From contig NZ_JACCCG010000006.1 of NCBI RefSeq assembly GCF_013410955.1, positions 343,722-407,721 on the forward strand: a stretch of DNA of 64,000 bases. Reading direction: 5' to 3'. Below, piece after piece: positions 7,945 through 17,522 of the stretch (within the stretch, counting starts at the first letter, position 1; each line of letters starts with the position of its first letter). Source of the DNA: Microbacterium sp. AK009. Its GTDB lineage: Bacteria > Actinomycetota > Actinomycetes > Actinomycetales > Microbacteriaceae. The position numbers were made by a program, and so were the translations under genes. The notes below the pieces were generated by a model, which was not told where the DNA came from, searched no databases, and saw only the letters and a list, made by a program, of their open reading frames with translations.

Positions 7945-9444
7945 ATGACCATCGACCTCACCGAGGACCCTCGCCTCGACGTCACCGGCGCTCGCGCCTT
8001 CCCACCCGGTTTCCTCTTCGGCGCCGCAACCGCCGCCTACCAGATCGAGGGCGCCGCGCACGAGGACGGACGACGCGATTCCATCTGGGACGCGTTCAGC
8101 CGCGTGCCGGGAGCCGTCATCAACGGCGACAACGGCGACGTCGCGTGCGACCACTACCACCGCTATCGCGACGACGTGGCGCTGATGAAGGAGATGGGTC
8201 TTCAGACCTATCGCTTCTCGACCTCCTGGTCGCGGGTGCGACCGGACGGGGGAGCGCTCAACCCGGCGGGCGTCGACTTCTACCGCCGCCTCGTCGACGA
8301 GTTGCTCGACGCCGGCATCCTCCCCTGGCTGACGCTCTACCACTGGGACCTCCCGCAGGCGCTGCAGGAGCGGGGCGGCTGGGCGAACCGCGACACCGCC
8401 GACCGCTTCACCGAGTACGCCCTCGACATGCACGACGCCCTGGGCGACCGCGTGAACGTGTGGACCACGCTCAACGAGCCGTGGTGCGCGTCGTTCCTCA
8501 GCTACACGGCGGGGATCCACGCGCCCGGGCGTTTCAGCGTGTCCGAGGGGATGCTCGCCTCCCACCACCTGCTCCTCGGCCATGGTCAGACCGTCCGCGA
8601 GCTTCGTGCCCGCGACGCGTCGCTGACGCTCGGCATCACCCTGAACCTGACGGTCGCCGATCCTGCTGATCCGACCGATCCGGCGGACGTCGACGCAGCG
8701 CGCCGCATCGACGGACAGTTCAATCGCTGGTTCCTCGACCCCCTCTTCCGGGGCGCGTATCCCGCCGACATCCTCTCGGACTTCGAGAAGAAGGATGCCG
8801 CGGCGGTCGCCGTCTTCACCGACGCTGTGCAGCCCGGCGATCTCGCCGCGATCAGCACGCCGATAGACACGCTCGGCGTGAACTACTACCACGGAGAGCT
8901 CGTCGGAGGCACCCCGCCGGCCGTTCCGCCGCCCGGCGGTGACGCCCCCACGGATCGCGTCACAGCGTCGCCGTTCCCGGCATCCGATGGGATCTTCTGG
9001 CATGACCGGGGGCTCGCCCGCACCGCGATGAACTGGGAGGTGCAGCCCGAGGGGCTGACGCGTCTGCTCAGACGCACCTGGGACGAGTACGCCGAACCGG
9101 CCGGCGTCGCGCTCTACGTCACCGAGAACGGCGCCGCCTACGACGACGAGGTGATCGTCGACGGCGGCGAGGTCCGGGTGCCGGATGCGGAGCGGACGGC
9201 GTTCCTCCGGGCGCACCTCGGTGCGGTGCTGGATGCCGCCGAATTCGGCGTCGATGTGCGCGGATACTTCTACTGGTCGCTGCTGGACAACTACGAGTGG
9301 GCGTGGGGATACGAGAAGCGGTTCGGCATCGTCCGGGTCGACTACGACACCCAGGTGCGCACGGTGAAGGACTCCGGCCGGGAGTACCGCCGTATCATCG
9401 CAGCACGAGAGCTCGACGACGTCCACCCGGGGGCCCTGTCGTAG
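7945..9444 (+). CDS. GH1 family beta-glucosidase
   Basis: This 499-residue retaining glycosidase probably hydrolyses imported beta-glucosides in the cytoplasm (no signal peptide is visible). The family start FLFGAATAAYQIEGA is at residues 24-38. The acid/base Glu is E178 in TTLNEPW and the nucleophile is E394 in YVTENGAAY. The glycone-binding tryptophans are in the YFYWSLLDNYEWAWGY segment. Length is slightly above the 450-480 usual, because of a hydrophilic stretch around residues 320-345. The ATG at 7945 follows the permease TGA by one base. The gene explains the operon: uptake followed by hydrolysis. Confidence 0.95.
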   Translation: MTIDLTEDPRLDVTGARAFPPGFLFGAATAAYQIEGAAHEDGRRDSIWDAFSRVPGAVINGDNGDVACDHYHRYRDDVALMKEMGLQTYRFSTSWSRVRPDGGALNPAGVDFYRRLVDELLDAGILPWLTLYHWDLPQALQERGGWANRDTADRFTEYALDMHDALGDRVNVWTTLNEPWCASFLSYTAGIHAPGRFSVSEGMLASHHLLLGHGQTVRELRARDASLTLGITLNLTVADPADPTDPADVDAARRIDGQFNRWFLDPLFRGAYPADILSDFEKKDAAAVAVFTDAVQPGDLAAISTPIDTLGVNYYHGELVGGTPPAVPPPGGDAPTDRVTASPFPASDGIFWHDRGLARTAMNWEVQPEGLTRLLRRTWDEYAEPAGVALYVTENGAAYDDEVIVDGGEVRVPDAERTAFLRAHLGAVLDAAEFGVDVRGYFYWSLLDNYEWAWGYEKRFGIVRVDYDTQVRTVKDSGREYRRIIAARELDDVHPGALS

Positions 9445-9486
9445 CGTCGACCGCGAGGCGGGTGCCCGCGGGCAAGGAGGCATCCC

Positions 9487-10497
9487 ATGATCGGTGACAC
9501 CAGGGCTGCTGCGACCATCGAAGAGGTGGCCGCGGCCGCCGGCGTCTCCCGCTCCACGGTGTCGCGCGTGGTCAACGGGTCGACGGCGGTGAGCCCTGCC
9601 GCGCTGGAGTCGGTGCGGCGCGCCATCGCCGATCTGAACTACGTGCCCAATCGCGCTGCCCGCTCGCTTGCCAGCCGTCAGACCCACGCGGTGGCGCTCA
9701 TCGTGCCCGAGGATACGACCCGCTTCTTCGGCGATCCGTTCTTCGCGGCGATCGTTTCCGGCATCAACCGTCGCCTCAGCCGCTCGGACTACGTCCTGAA
9801 CCTGTTCATCGCCAGCGACGATCCCGGTGACAAGACGACGAGCTACCTGCGAAGCGGGTCCGTCGACGGTGCGGTGGTGGTCTCGCATCACACGAGCGAC
9901 ACGTTCCTCGACCGGATCGCCAGCGCCCTCCCGGTCGTGTACGGCGGCATGCCGCCCCGGCTCGGCCCCCTGGACTACTACGTGGACGTCGACAATCTGC
10001 AGGGCGGGAAGGATGCCGCGGCCCACCTCATCGCGAAGGGCCGGCGTCGCATCGCGACGATCACCGGGTCGCTGACCATGGCGGCGGGACTGGACCGACT
10101 GGCGGGGTTCCGTGAGGCGCTCGCGGCCGAGGGGCTCACCGAGGTGGCCGTCGAGGACGGCGATTTCACCACCGACGGCGGAATGCGCGCGATGGAGCGG
10201 ATCGTCTCCCGCGGGGTGGAGTTCGACGGGCTGTTCATCGCGAGCGACCTCATGGCCCAGGGCGCCGTGGAGGTGCTGCGCCGCACCGGACGCCGCGTTC
10301 CCGAGGACGTCGCCGTCGTCGGATTCGACGACTCGCCCATCGCGGTGGCGGTGCAGCCGGCGCTGACGACGATGCGTCAGCCCTCCCTGCAGCAGGGCGA
10401 GCAGATGGCGGGGGTGCTCCTCGACCTCCTGGCCGGGAGGAATCCGCCGCACGCGACGATCCTCGGCACCGAGCTCGTGGTGCGCGACTCGACCTGA
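9487..10497 (+). CDS. LacI family transcriptional repressor of the glucoside operon
   Basis: This is a 336-residue LacI/GalR regulator. The DNA-binding helix-turn-helix is at residues 8-32 (IEEVAAAAGVSRSTVSRVV), followed by the hinge NYVPNRAARSLA and a periplasmic-binding-protein-like sugar domain. The ending with VGFDDSPIAVAVQPALTTMRQP is typical. The ATG at 9487 has a consensus AAGGAGG at 9474-9480 with 6 nt spacing. It is the last gene of the operon it probably represses through the three operators at 4425-4494, an autoregulatory arrangement. No further operator is seen in front of the regulator itself. The inducer is unknown. Confidence 0.93.
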   Translation: MIGDTRAAATIEEVAAAAGVSRSTVSRVVNGSTAVSPAALESVRRAIADLNYVPNRAARSLASRQTHAVALIVPEDTTRFFGDPFFAAIVSGINRRLSRSDYVLNLFIASDDPGDKTTSYLRSGSVDGAVVVSHHTSDTFLDRIASALPVVYGGMPPRLGPLDYYVDVDNLQGGKDAAAHLIAKGRRRIATITGSLTMAAGLDRLAGFREALAAEGLTEVAVEDGDFTTDGGMRAMERIVSRGVEFDGLFIASDLMAQGAVEVLRRTGRRVPEDVAVVGFDDSPIAVAVQPALTTMRQPSLQQGEQMAGVLLDLLAGRNPPHATILGTELVVRDST

Positions 10498-10501
10498 CGG
10501 G

Positions 10502-11827
10502 TCACCGCTCCACGGGGTCGCCCCCGAGCTGTCCCACCGCCGGAAGCGGTCCGCCGTCGTCGGCGCCGGTCCGGCGCCACCGCGCGATGGCGTTCCCGAG
10601 GTGGTAGATCACCAGCGCGGCGGCCGTTCCCAGCACGATCGCCCCGAGCTGGAAGTCGCCCCACTCGAGGGTGAAACCGGCGATCGCGACGACGAGGGCG
10701 ACGGCAGCGGTGTACTGATTGACGGGACGGGAGAAGTCCACCCGGTTGTCGACCCAGATCTTGATGCCGATGATGCCGATGAGGCCATAGAGCGCGGTGG
10801 TCACGCCACCGAGCACGCCGGCGGGGATCGAGTTGAACAGCGCCCCCACCTTGGGTGAGAGGCTGAGGAGGATGGCCGTGGCTCCGGCCACCCAGTACGC
10901 CGCGGTGGAGTAGACCCGCGTCGCCGCCATCACGCCGATGTTCTCGCCGTAGGTCGTCGTTCCCGAGCCGCCGAAGAACCCCGCCAGGGTCGTCGCCGCG
11001 CCGTCGGCGATGAGGGCGCGCCCGGTCGAGCGGTTCACCGAGGCATCCGTCATCGTCGCCACCCCGCGGACGTGCCCCACGTTCTCGGCGATGAGGACCA
11101 GCACGACCGGAAGGAACATCGCGATGACGCTCCACGTGCCGGGTGAGGTGAAGTCGGCGAGCTGGAACTCGGGCAGACCCACCCAGGCCGCCTCGCCGAC
11201 GGCGGTGAAATCGACCGCGCCGACCAGGAGGGCGACGACGTACCCCACGACGACGCCGAGGAAGATCGAGATGCGCCCGAGGAACCCGCGGAACAGAACG
11301 CTGAACAGGATGACGGCGGTCAGCGTCACCGTCGCGATCACCGGCTGCTGCTGGTAGCTGTCCCATGCCACCGGGGCGAGGTTGAAGCCGATGAGGGCGA
11401 CGATGGCCCCCGCCACGACCGGCGGCATGAGCTTCTCGATCCACCCGAGACCCGCGAGCTGCACGACGACGCCGACGGCGGCGAGGAGCACCCCGACGGC
11501 GACGATGCCGGCCAGCGCCGACCCCATGCCCTGCGAGGCGGTCGCCGCGGTGACGGGGGCGATGAAGGCGAACGACGACCCCAGGTAGCTGGGGAGGCGG
11601 TTGCGCGTGATGAGGAGGAAGAGCAGGGTGCCGACGCCGGAGAAGAGCAGCGTGGTCGACACCGGGAAGCCGGTGAGCACCGGGACGAGGAAGGTCGCGC
11701 CGAACATCGCGATGACGTGCTGGATGCCGAGGGCGACCGTCGCTCCCCAGGTGAGGCGCTCCCGCGGGCCGACGACGCTTCCGGGTGCGACGGTGCGGCC
11801 GTCGCCGTGCAGCTTCCAGATGGGCAT
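10502..11827 (-). CDS. uraA: Uracil/xanthine permease, NCS2 family
   Basis: This 441-residue proton-coupled nucleobase transporter has about 14 hydrophobic segments. Family landmarks are GIQHVIAMFGATFLVPVLTG at residues 34-53 and the half-helix FFGGSGTTTYGENIGV at 284-299. The two glutamates that bind uracil in the E. coli UraA structure correspond to E248 (AENVGH) and E295 (YGENIG). This favours uracil over xanthine, though specificity is not certain. It converges on lacI with only 4 bp between stops. It is divergent from the ABC exporter, with 135 bp available for both promoters. Its position beside purine genes fits nucleobase salvage. Confidence 0.88.
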   Translation of the reverse strand: MPIWKLHGDGRTVAPGSVVGPRERLTWGATVALGIQHVIAMFGATFLVPVLTGFPVSTTLLFSGVGTLLFLLITRNRLPSYLGSSFAFIAPVTAATASQGMGSALAGIVAVGVLLAAVGVVVQLAGLGWIEKLMPPVVAGAIVALIGFNLAPVAWDSYQQQPVIATVTLTAVILFSVLFRGFLGRISIFLGVVVGYVVALLVGAVDFTAVGEAAWVGLPEFQLADFTSPGTWSVIAMFLPVVLVLIAENVGHVRGVATMTDASVNRSTGRALIADGAATTLAGFFGGSGTTTYGENIGVMAATRVYSTAAYWVAGATAILLSLSPKVGALFNSIPAGVLGGVTTALYGLIGIIGIKIWVDNRVDFSRPVNQYTAAVALVVAIAGFTLEWGDFQLGAIVLGTAAALVIYHLGNAIARWRRTGADDGGPLPAVGQLGGDPVER

Positions 11828-11962
11828 GGGTGGTGTTCCTTCCGCGGATGGCGGGACTCACCCTATCGGGGGGCGGACCGCCTCTTCCGAGTTGCTCCGG
11901 CGAACGGTTTCCGGAATGCTGTACGGGCGCTGGTGTCTCGGCGCGTCAACGGACGGAGCGAT

Positions 11963-12745
11963 GTGAACGAACCCCGCACCACCGCAACGCCCTCGGCGGC
12001 GATGCAGCTGACCGGTCTGCACAAGCGGTTCGGCGAGAAGGTCGCCGTGGAGGGGCTGACCCTCACCGTGCCGACGGGGTCGTTCTACGGCCTGGTCGGA
12101 CCCAACGGTGCCGGGAAGACGACCACGCTGTCGATGGCGACGGGGCTCCTTCAGCCCGACGCGGGCCAGGCCTTCATCCACGGCGTCGACGTGTGGCGGC
12201 ATCCGGTCGAGGCCAAGCGCATGCTCGGAAACCTCGCCGACGGGGTGAAGCTGTTCGACCGCCTCACCGGCGAGCAGCTCGTGACCTACACCGGCATGCT
12301 CTTCGGTCTGCCGCATGACGAGATCGCGCGGCGCACGGCCGACCTGCTGTCGCTCCTGGACATGACCGAGGCCGCGGGTGTGCTCGTGGTGGACTACTCC
12401 GCCGGCATGACGAAGAAGATCGCCCTGGCCTGTGCGCTCGTCCATGCCCCGCGCGTGCTCGTGCTCGACGAGCCCTTCGAGTCGGTCGATCCGGTATCGG
12501 CGGCGAACATCCAGGACATCCTCACCGGCTACGTCGCCACCGGCGGCACCGTCATCGTCTCGAGCCACTCGATGGACCTCGTCCAGCGCATGTGCGACCA
12601 CGTCGCCGTCGTCGCCGGCGGGCGCCTGCTCGTCGCCGGCACGGTCGACGACGTGCGCGCGGGGCAGTCGCTGCAGGACCGGTTCGTCGATCTCGTCGGC
12701 GGGCGCCGCCACGGGGAGGGGCCGGAATGGTTGCGACACTCCTGA
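11963..12745 (+). CDS. ABC transporter ATP-binding protein
   Basis: This 260-residue ATPase has Walker A GPNGAGKTT at residues 46-54 and Walker B VLVLDEPFESVD. The signature loop is degenerate, reading VDYSAGMTKK instead of LSGGQ, as in several two-gene exporter ATPases. GTG at 11963 is preceded by GGAG at 11955-11958. The open frame extends upstream only through the divergent intergenic region. It overlaps the permease gene by 19 bp, so the two proteins are coupled and probably form one exporter. The substrate is unknown. Family resemblance is to ABC-2/CcmA-type exporters with large membrane partners. Confidence 0.88.
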   Translation: MNEPRTTATPSAAMQLTGLHKRFGEKVAVEGLTLTVPTGSFYGLVGPNGAGKTTTLSMATGLLQPDAGQAFIHGVDVWRHPVEAKRMLGNLADGVKLFDRLTGEQLVTYTGMLFGLPHDEIARRTADLLSLLDMTEAAGVLVVDYSAGMTKKIALACALVHAPRVLVLDEPFESVDPVSAANIQDILTGYVATGGTVIVSSHSMDLVQRMCDHVAVVAGGRLLVAGTVDDVRAGQSLQDRFVDLVGGRRHGEGPEWLRHS

Positions 12746-14304
12746 GGCTGCGGTTCCGTGTGCTGGGCAACCAGCTGGCGCGGAGCCCCTGGCAGCTCGT
12801 CGGCTTCCTCTTCGGCTGCGTCTATGGGCTGGGGATGCTGGTGGGCGTCGTCTTAGGCCTGGTGCTGCTGGGCTCGGCACCGCTGGATCTGGCATCGGCG
12901 ATCGTCGTGGGGGTGGGAGCCCTCGTCACCCTCGGGTGGGTGCTCGGACCGCTCCTCGTCGCCGGGGTCGACACGACGCTCGAGCCCGACCGGCTGGTCA
13001 CCTTCCCCATGACGGTGGACCGGATGATGGTCGCGCTGACGTTGGCAGGGGTCTGCGGCATCCCGGGCATCGTCACCTCCGTGGCCGCGCTCGCGACCGT
13101 CGCCACCTGGATGCGCACCCCCGCCTCGCTCGTCGCCTGGGTGGTCGCCGCGCCGCTGGCGATCCTCACCGCGGTCGTCGCGTCGCGCACCATGGCGGCG
13201 CTCGCCGTGGGGCTGAGCGGCGGCCGCCGGTTCCGCGAGATCGCCGGGGTGGTGATCTTCATCCCCCTCGTGCTCGCAGGCCCGATCATCATCGCGGTCA
13301 CCACCGGGTTCGCGCTCAACATCGACACGGTGGCGATCGCGGTCGAGGTCGTCTCGTGGACGCCGCTCGGCGCTGCGTGGGCGATTCCGGCCGCAGCGGC
13401 AGCGGGCGCGTACCTCCCCGCCCTGGTCAAGCTCGTGATCGCGGTGGCGACCGTGGTGGTCCTGTGGCTGCTGTGGCGCCGCGCGCTCGCTGACGCCCTC
13501 GTGCGGCCGCGGAACGCCGGCGGGGCGGCGGCGAAGCCCGGCGCCCTCGGCTGGTTCGGGCGTGTGCCGACGGGCGGGTTCGGGGCGATCTACGCCCGGT
13601 CGCTCACCTACTGGCTGCGCGACCCCCGCTACCTCCGCCAGCTCATCGTCGTACCGCTCGTCCCGATCATCCTGTGGTTCTACTCCCGCGGCGGCGACGC
13701 GCTGGGCGTCGTGAGCTGGAGCGGCCTGCTGATCGCGCTGGTGATCGGCATCGTCATCTACGCCGACATCTCCTACGACGGCACCGCCTTCGGCACTCAG
13801 CTGGCCACGGGTGTCTCGGGCCGCGCCGACCGATTCGGGCGCACGCTCGCCGCGGCGACCCTGGCGCTGCCGCTGACGGTGGCCGCAGCGGTGCTGCCCT
13901 TCGCCTTCTCAGGAGACTGGTCGCAGGCGCCCGCCGTGCTGGGGGCGAGTCTCGGCGTGCTCGGGATCTCCTACGGCGTGTGCGCGGTGACCTCGGCGCA
14001 GTTCGTCGTGCCGGTCGCCGCACCCGGAGACAACCCGTTCAAGCGGGTGCCGGGGGTGACCTTCGTGCAGGGGCTCATCTTCCTGGGCATCTGGCTGATC
14101 GCGATCGCGCTGTCGGCGCCGTCGGTGGTGCTCGCGCTCATCGCCTTCTTCACCGAGAACGCGGCGCTGGGCGTTGTGGCCGGCCTCGTCGGGCTCGTCC
14201 TGGGCGCCGTCGTCTTCGCCGGGGGAATGGTGCTGGGCGGTCGCACCCTCGACCGCACCGGGCCCGTGCTGCTGTCGCGGCTCAAGGCGATGCGCAACGC
14301 CTGA
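12727..14304 (+). CDS. ABC exporter membrane subunit
   Basis: This 525-residue integral membrane protein has about twelve hydrophobic segments starting at residue 20 (SPWQLVGFLFGCVYGLGML). It has no ATPase or periplasmic domain. The ATG at 12727 lies inside the 3' end of the ATPase gene (19-bp overlap), the normal arrangement for a paired permease. The cytoplasmic stretch around residues 250-290 carries many Arg, Gly and Ala. It resembles actinobacterial exporters annotated simply as ABC transporter permease. No substrate can be deduced. The downstream gene purC faces it, so this is the end of a two-gene operon. Confidence 0.8.
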   Translation: MVATLLRLRFRVLGNQLARSPWQLVGFLFGCVYGLGMLVGVVLGLVLLGSAPLDLASAIVVGVGALVTLGWVLGPLLVAGVDTTLEPDRLVTFPMTVDRMMVALTLAGVCGIPGIVTSVAALATVATWMRTPASLVAWVVAAPLAILTAVVASRTMAALAVGLSGGRRFREIAGVVIFIPLVLAGPIIIAVTTGFALNIDTVAIAVEVVSWTPLGAAWAIPAAAAAGAYLPALVKLVIAVATVVVLWLLWRRALADALVRPRNAGGAAAKPGALGWFGRVPTGGFGAIYARSLTYWLRDPRYLRQLIVVPLVPIILWFYSRGGDALGVVSWSGLLIALVIGIVIYADISYDGTAFGTQLATGVSGRADRFGRTLAAATLALPLTVAAAVLPFAFSGDWSQAPAVLGASLGVLGISYGVCAVTSAQFVVPVAAPGDNPFKRVPGVTFVQGLIFLGIWLIAIALSAPSVVLALIAFFTENAALGVVAGLVGLVLGAVVFAGGMVLGGRTLDRTGPVLLSRLKAMRNA

Positions 14305-14325
14305 GCCGGGTGCGCGGCCGCGGTC

Positions 14326-15186
14326 TCAGGCGGTGAGGCGGTCGATCAGCTCGCGGTACCGCGCGGCGGTGCGCTCGACGATCTCGGCGGGGAGCTCGGG
14401 CGGGGTGCCCGTGCGGTCCCAGTGGGCGGCGAGCCAGTCGCGCACGATCTGCTTGTCGAAGCTCGCCATGCGCTCTTCGGGGGTGGCGCCGCGTGCCCAT
14501 GCTTCCGCGTCCCAGTACCGCGACGAATCACTGGTCAGCACCTCATCGGCCAGGCGCAGCACGCCGTCGTCGTCGACGCCGAACTCGAACTTGGTGTCGG
14601 CGAGGATGAGGCCCTTCTCCTCGGCGATCGCCGCGGCGCGGCGGTAGATGTCGAGCGAGGCGTCGCGCAGCTGTTCGGCGCGGTCGAGGCCGACGAGGTC
14701 GACGGTGCGGTCGAACGAGATGTTCTCGTCGTGCTCGCCGAGCGGCGCTTTGTACGCAGGGGTGAAGAGGGGCTCGGGCAGACGGTCGCCGTTGCCGAGG
14801 CCGGCGGGTAGAGGGATGTCGCAGACCGTCCCCTGCTGCTGATACTCCGCCCAGCCCGACCCGGTGAGGTAGCCCCGGACGACGCACTCCACCGGCAGCA
14901 TCTCCAGGCGACGGGTGAGCATCGTGCGTCCGCGGACCGCCTCGGGGATCTCACCGGTCCGCAGGTGATTCGGCACGCCCAGGCGTTCGAACCACCACAG
15001 GCTCAGCTGCGTGAGGAGCTCGCCCTTTCCGGGGATGCCGGGAGAGAGCACGTGATCGAATGCGCTCACGCGGTCGCTCGCGACCACCAGCATCCGGTCC
15101 TCCGGTCCCTCGGACGGGAGGTACAGGTCGCGCACCTTGCCCGAGTAGACGTGCCGCCAGCCGGGAAGCGCAGTGGGGTGGGTCAC
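14326..15186 (-). CDS. purC: Phosphoribosylaminoimidazole-succinocarboxamide synthase
   Basis: This 286-residue SAICAR synthetase joins CAIR to aspartate in purine synthesis. Recognisable motifs are YSGKVRDLY near residue 14, SDRVSAFD near residue 38, the PVECVVRGYLTGSGW block, and the C-terminal ILADTKFEFG and DEVLTSDSSRYW segments. The start is GTG at 15186, before WRHVYSGKVRDLY. The length (286) matches the longer, plant-like/actinobacterial PurC type. The gene stands alone, facing the ABC exporter. Upstream lies a 470-bp repeat-rich non-coding stretch. Confidence 0.96.
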   Translation of the reverse strand: MTHPTALPGWRHVYSGKVRDLYLPSEGPEDRMLVVASDRVSAFDHVLSPGIPGKGELLTQLSLWWFERLGVPNHLRTGEIPEAVRGRTMLTRRLEMLPVECVVRGYLTGSGWAEYQQQGTVCDIPLPAGLGNGDRLPEPLFTPAYKAPLGEHDENISFDRTVDLVGLDRAEQLRDASLDIYRRAAAIAEEKGLILADTKFEFGVDDDGVLRLADEVLTSDSSRYWDAEAWARGATPEERMASFDKQIVRDWLAAHWDRTGTPPELPAEIVERTAARYRELIDRLTA

Positions 15187-15231
15187 CCGCCCATTATCCC
15201 GACGTTCGCCGCCGGCGCTCGGCGCGCTCGG

Positions 15232-15467
15232 TCGTTGAGCGAGGAGCGCACGACGAGTTGAAACGCGTGCTCAACGGCCGCTCCGTCCCCGAAACCTCCC
15301 TTCCCCGTCGAGACACCGCGCGGCACGGAGGGTGTGGGCGGGGAAAGGGTGTCTCGGGGAACCCGGTCGTCGTGCGAGGAGTCGGAGTCCGGTCGTCGAG
15401 CGAGGAGCGGAGCGCCGAGACGAAACGCGCGGAGAGGGCGTTTCGTCTCGCTTGCTCGCTCAACGAC
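15232..15467. repeat. GTTGAGCGAG-type dyad repeats between purC and the TfoX-like gene
   Basis: Two related dyads lie in 15187-15656. In the clearer one, at 15392-15467, GTCGTCGAGCGAG (15392-15404) faces CTCGCTCAACGAC (15455-15467). Nested inside, GAGACGAAACGC (15417-15428) pairs perfectly with GCGTTTCGTCTC (15438-15449). An earlier copy at 15232-15290 has GTTGAGCGAG and TTGAAACGCGTGCTCAAC. The same words recur at 16063-16180. No gene was found in this stretch. Confidence 0.75.
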
Positions 15468-15656
15468 CGCCGCGGCGGCCCCGAAACCTCCCTTGTCCCG
15501 CCCGGTTCGTCGGAGATTCGCACCGTTGTCGGATGACCGATGCGCTCCGATCCGGTAACGCCGCGTTTCTCCGGCAAACGGAAGGGGTGACGTGAGGGGC
15601 GCCGGGACGTCAGTGTGCGGAAGAGGGAGGGCGGGCGCCGGGCGTGGCAGGGGATG

Positions 15657-16004
15657 TCAGGGGGTGATGCTGTCGACGTAGGCGAACGCCTCGTCGACCG
15701 CGGCCGGCCATAGCGCGGCATCCGTCTGCTCGAAGAAGAGCCATTCCTTCATCTCGCGCTCGCGCATCACCATCCGACGTGCGGGGGTGGTCGCGACCAG
15801 CTCGGTCGCCCGCTCGGCGGGGACCTTCACGATGAGCTGGCCGTCGAAGCTCAAGAACGCGAAGATCTTGCCGCGGATGCGCAGCCCCTCGGACCCGAAG
15901 ATCGGACCGATGTCGACGCCGTCGTGGGCGAAGTACCGCTCCGCGATCGGGTCGAACAGGTCGTGGCCGCGGCGCTTCGCTGCCGCGCGCTCGGTCTCAG
16001 CCAT
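15657..16004 (-). CDS. TfoX/Sxy N-terminal-domain-like protein
   Basis: This 115-residue protein resembles the TfoX/Sxy N-terminal domain fold: IFGSEGLRIRGKIFAFLSF resembles the Gly-rich hairpin of that family and is followed by QLIVKVPAERATEL. The C-terminal half with MKEWLFFEQTD is typical of actinobacterial members. In gamma-proteobacteria Sxy controls competence. No such role is known for short actinobacterial homologues, so function is not assigned. ATG at 16004 leaves a charged start MAETERAAAKRRG. It sits alone between two repeat-rich gaps. Confidence 0.6.
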   Translation of the reverse strand: MAETERAAAKRRGHDLFDPIAERYFAHDGVDIGPIFGSEGLRIRGKIFAFLSFDGQLIVKVPAERATELVATTPARRMVMREREMKEWLFFEQTDAALWPAAVDEAFAYVDSITP

Positions 16005-16062
16005 AGTCGGACGGTAGCGACGCGCGGCGGCTGCGTCGAGGGGGTGGGCGGGCGTGGGTGCG

Positions 16063-16180
16063 GGCGTTTCGGCTCGCTGCGCTCGCTCAACGACCGTGGT
16101 GGGGGCGTTTCGTCTCGATTCGCTCGCTCAACGACCGGGGGAGCGGCCGCTCAACGACCTGGGGCCGCTTGCTCGACGAC
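16063..16180. repeat. Cluster of CGTTTCG...CTCGCTCAACGACCG repeats
   Basis: Two near-identical half-dyads stand in a row: GGGCGTTTCG followed by GCTCGCTCAACGACCG at about 16064-16098 and again at 16106-16139. Shorter echoes (GCTCAACGACC, GCTCGACGACC) run to 16180. These are the same words as in the dyads at 15232-15467. The repeats fill the 181-bp gap between purD and the TfoX-like gene. Confidence 0.75.
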
Positions 16181-16185
16181 CGGGG

Positions 16186-17448
16186 TCAGGCCTGTGCGGC
16201 GATGTCGGTGCGGAACTGCCCGCCCTCGAGCACGATGCGACCCATCGCGTCGTAGGCTCGGTCGCGCGCCTCGGCGAAGGTCGGCGCGACGGCGACGACG
16301 TTCAGCACCCTGCCGCCCGTGGCGACGAGGTCGTCGCCGTCTGCCCGGGTCGCGGCGTGGGCGAGGTGCACACCCGGGACGCCCGCGGCGGCATCCGTCC
16401 CGTCGATGACCCGGCCGGTGACCGGACCCGCCGGATACCCCTCGCTCGCGAGGACCACGGTCACCGCCTTGGCGTCGCTGAACCGCGGACGCGCGAGACC
16501 TTCGAGCCGGCCCGACGCAGCCGCAAGCAGCAGCTCCGACAGCGGCTCGGCGAGGCGGGGGAGCACGACCTGCGTCTCGGGGTCACCGAAGCGGGCGTTG
16601 AACTCGATGACCTTCACCCCGGCTTCGGTCACGATGAGGCCGGCGTAGAGCAGTCCAATGAACGGTGTGCCCTCGGCATCCAGCTGAGCGATGACGGGCG
16701 CGGCGACCTCCGTCGTGACGAGGTCGACGAAGGCCTGCTCGCTGCCGAAGCGCTCGGCGAGCCACGGCAGCGGAGAGTAGGCGCCCATACCGCCGGTGTT
16801 GGGCCCGGCGTCGCCGTCGGCGAGGCGCTTGAAGTCCTGGGCGGGGCTCAGGGGCATCACGTGGTCGCCGTCGCTGAGGAAGAACAGCGACACTTCGGGG
16901 CCGGCGAGGAACTCCTCGACCAGCACCGGACCGGTCGGCAGGTACATCTCGGCGTGGGCGAGCGCGGCAGCGCGGTCGTCGGTGACGATCACGCCCTTCC
17001 CGGCCGCGAGGCCGTCGGCCTTCACCACGTGCGGCGCGCCGAAATCGTCGAGGGCGGCGGCCACCTCGTCGAGGGTGCGGGCGCGCGTCGCTCGCCCGGT
17101 CGGCACGCCGGCGGCCTCCATGATCCGCTTCGCGAACGCCTTCGACCCCTCGAGCCGCGCGGCGGCGCGGCTGGGACCGAAGGCGGGGATGCCGCGCTCG
17201 CGCACCGCGTCGGCGACTCCGGCGACCAGGGGTGCTTCGGGCCCGATCACGACGAGGTCGACGTCGTTGGCGAGGGCGAACGCGGTGACGGCTGCGGGGC
17301 TGTCGGGGTCGAGGTCGACGATCGTCGCGTCGCGGGCGATGCCGGCGTTGCCCGGGGCGGCGAAGATCTCGTGCCGCACCTCCTCACTGCGGAGGGCAAG
17401 GACGATGGCGTGCTCGCGGGCTCCCGCGCCGAGGACCAGGATTCTCAC
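16186..17448 (-). CDS. purD: Phosphoribosylamine-glycine ligase
   Basis: This 420-residue ATP-grasp enzyme makes GAR from phosphoribosylamine and glycine, the second purine step. It begins [15 protein letters not shown], the canonical PurD start. It has [15 protein letters not shown] for substrate binding, the ATP-grasp core [17 protein letters not shown] and the metal-binding segment [20 protein letters not shown]. Length is normal. The gene is divergent from the sterol-carrier-like gene (74-bp gap). Its own 3' side is the repeat cluster. It is not in an operon with purC or purMF. Confidence 0.97.
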   Translation of the reverse strand: MRILVLGAGAREHAIVLALRSEEVRHEIFAAPGNAGIARDATIVDLDPDSPAAVTAFALANDVDLVVIGPEAPLVAGVADAVRERGIPAFGPSRAAARLEGSKAFAKRIMEAAGVPTGRATRARTLDEVAAALDDFGAPHVVKADGLAAGKGVIVTDDRAAALAHAEMYLPTGPVLVEEFLAGPEVSLFFLSDGDHVMPLSPAQDFKRLADGDAGPNTGGMGAYSPLPWLAERFGSEQAFVDLVTTEVAAPVIAQLDAEGTPFIGLLYAGLIVTEAGVKVIEFNARFGDPETQVVLPRLAEPLSELLLAAASGRLEGLARPRFSDAKAVTVVLASEGYPAGPVTGRVIDGTDAAAGVPGVHLAHAATRADGDDLVATGGRVLNVVAVAPTFAEARDRAYDAMGRIVLEGGQFRTDIAAQA

Positions 17449-17522
17449 CCGGCCAGCCTAGCGATGCGCGCCGCGGTGCCGCGGGTGCGAGCGCGGTGCA
17501 GGCCCCGGCGTACGGTGGAGGG

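Noticed and set aside
7918..10452. 844-codon minus-strand frame opposite GH1 and LacI genes
   Set aside because: It spans two well-supported genes and carries no recognisable motif.
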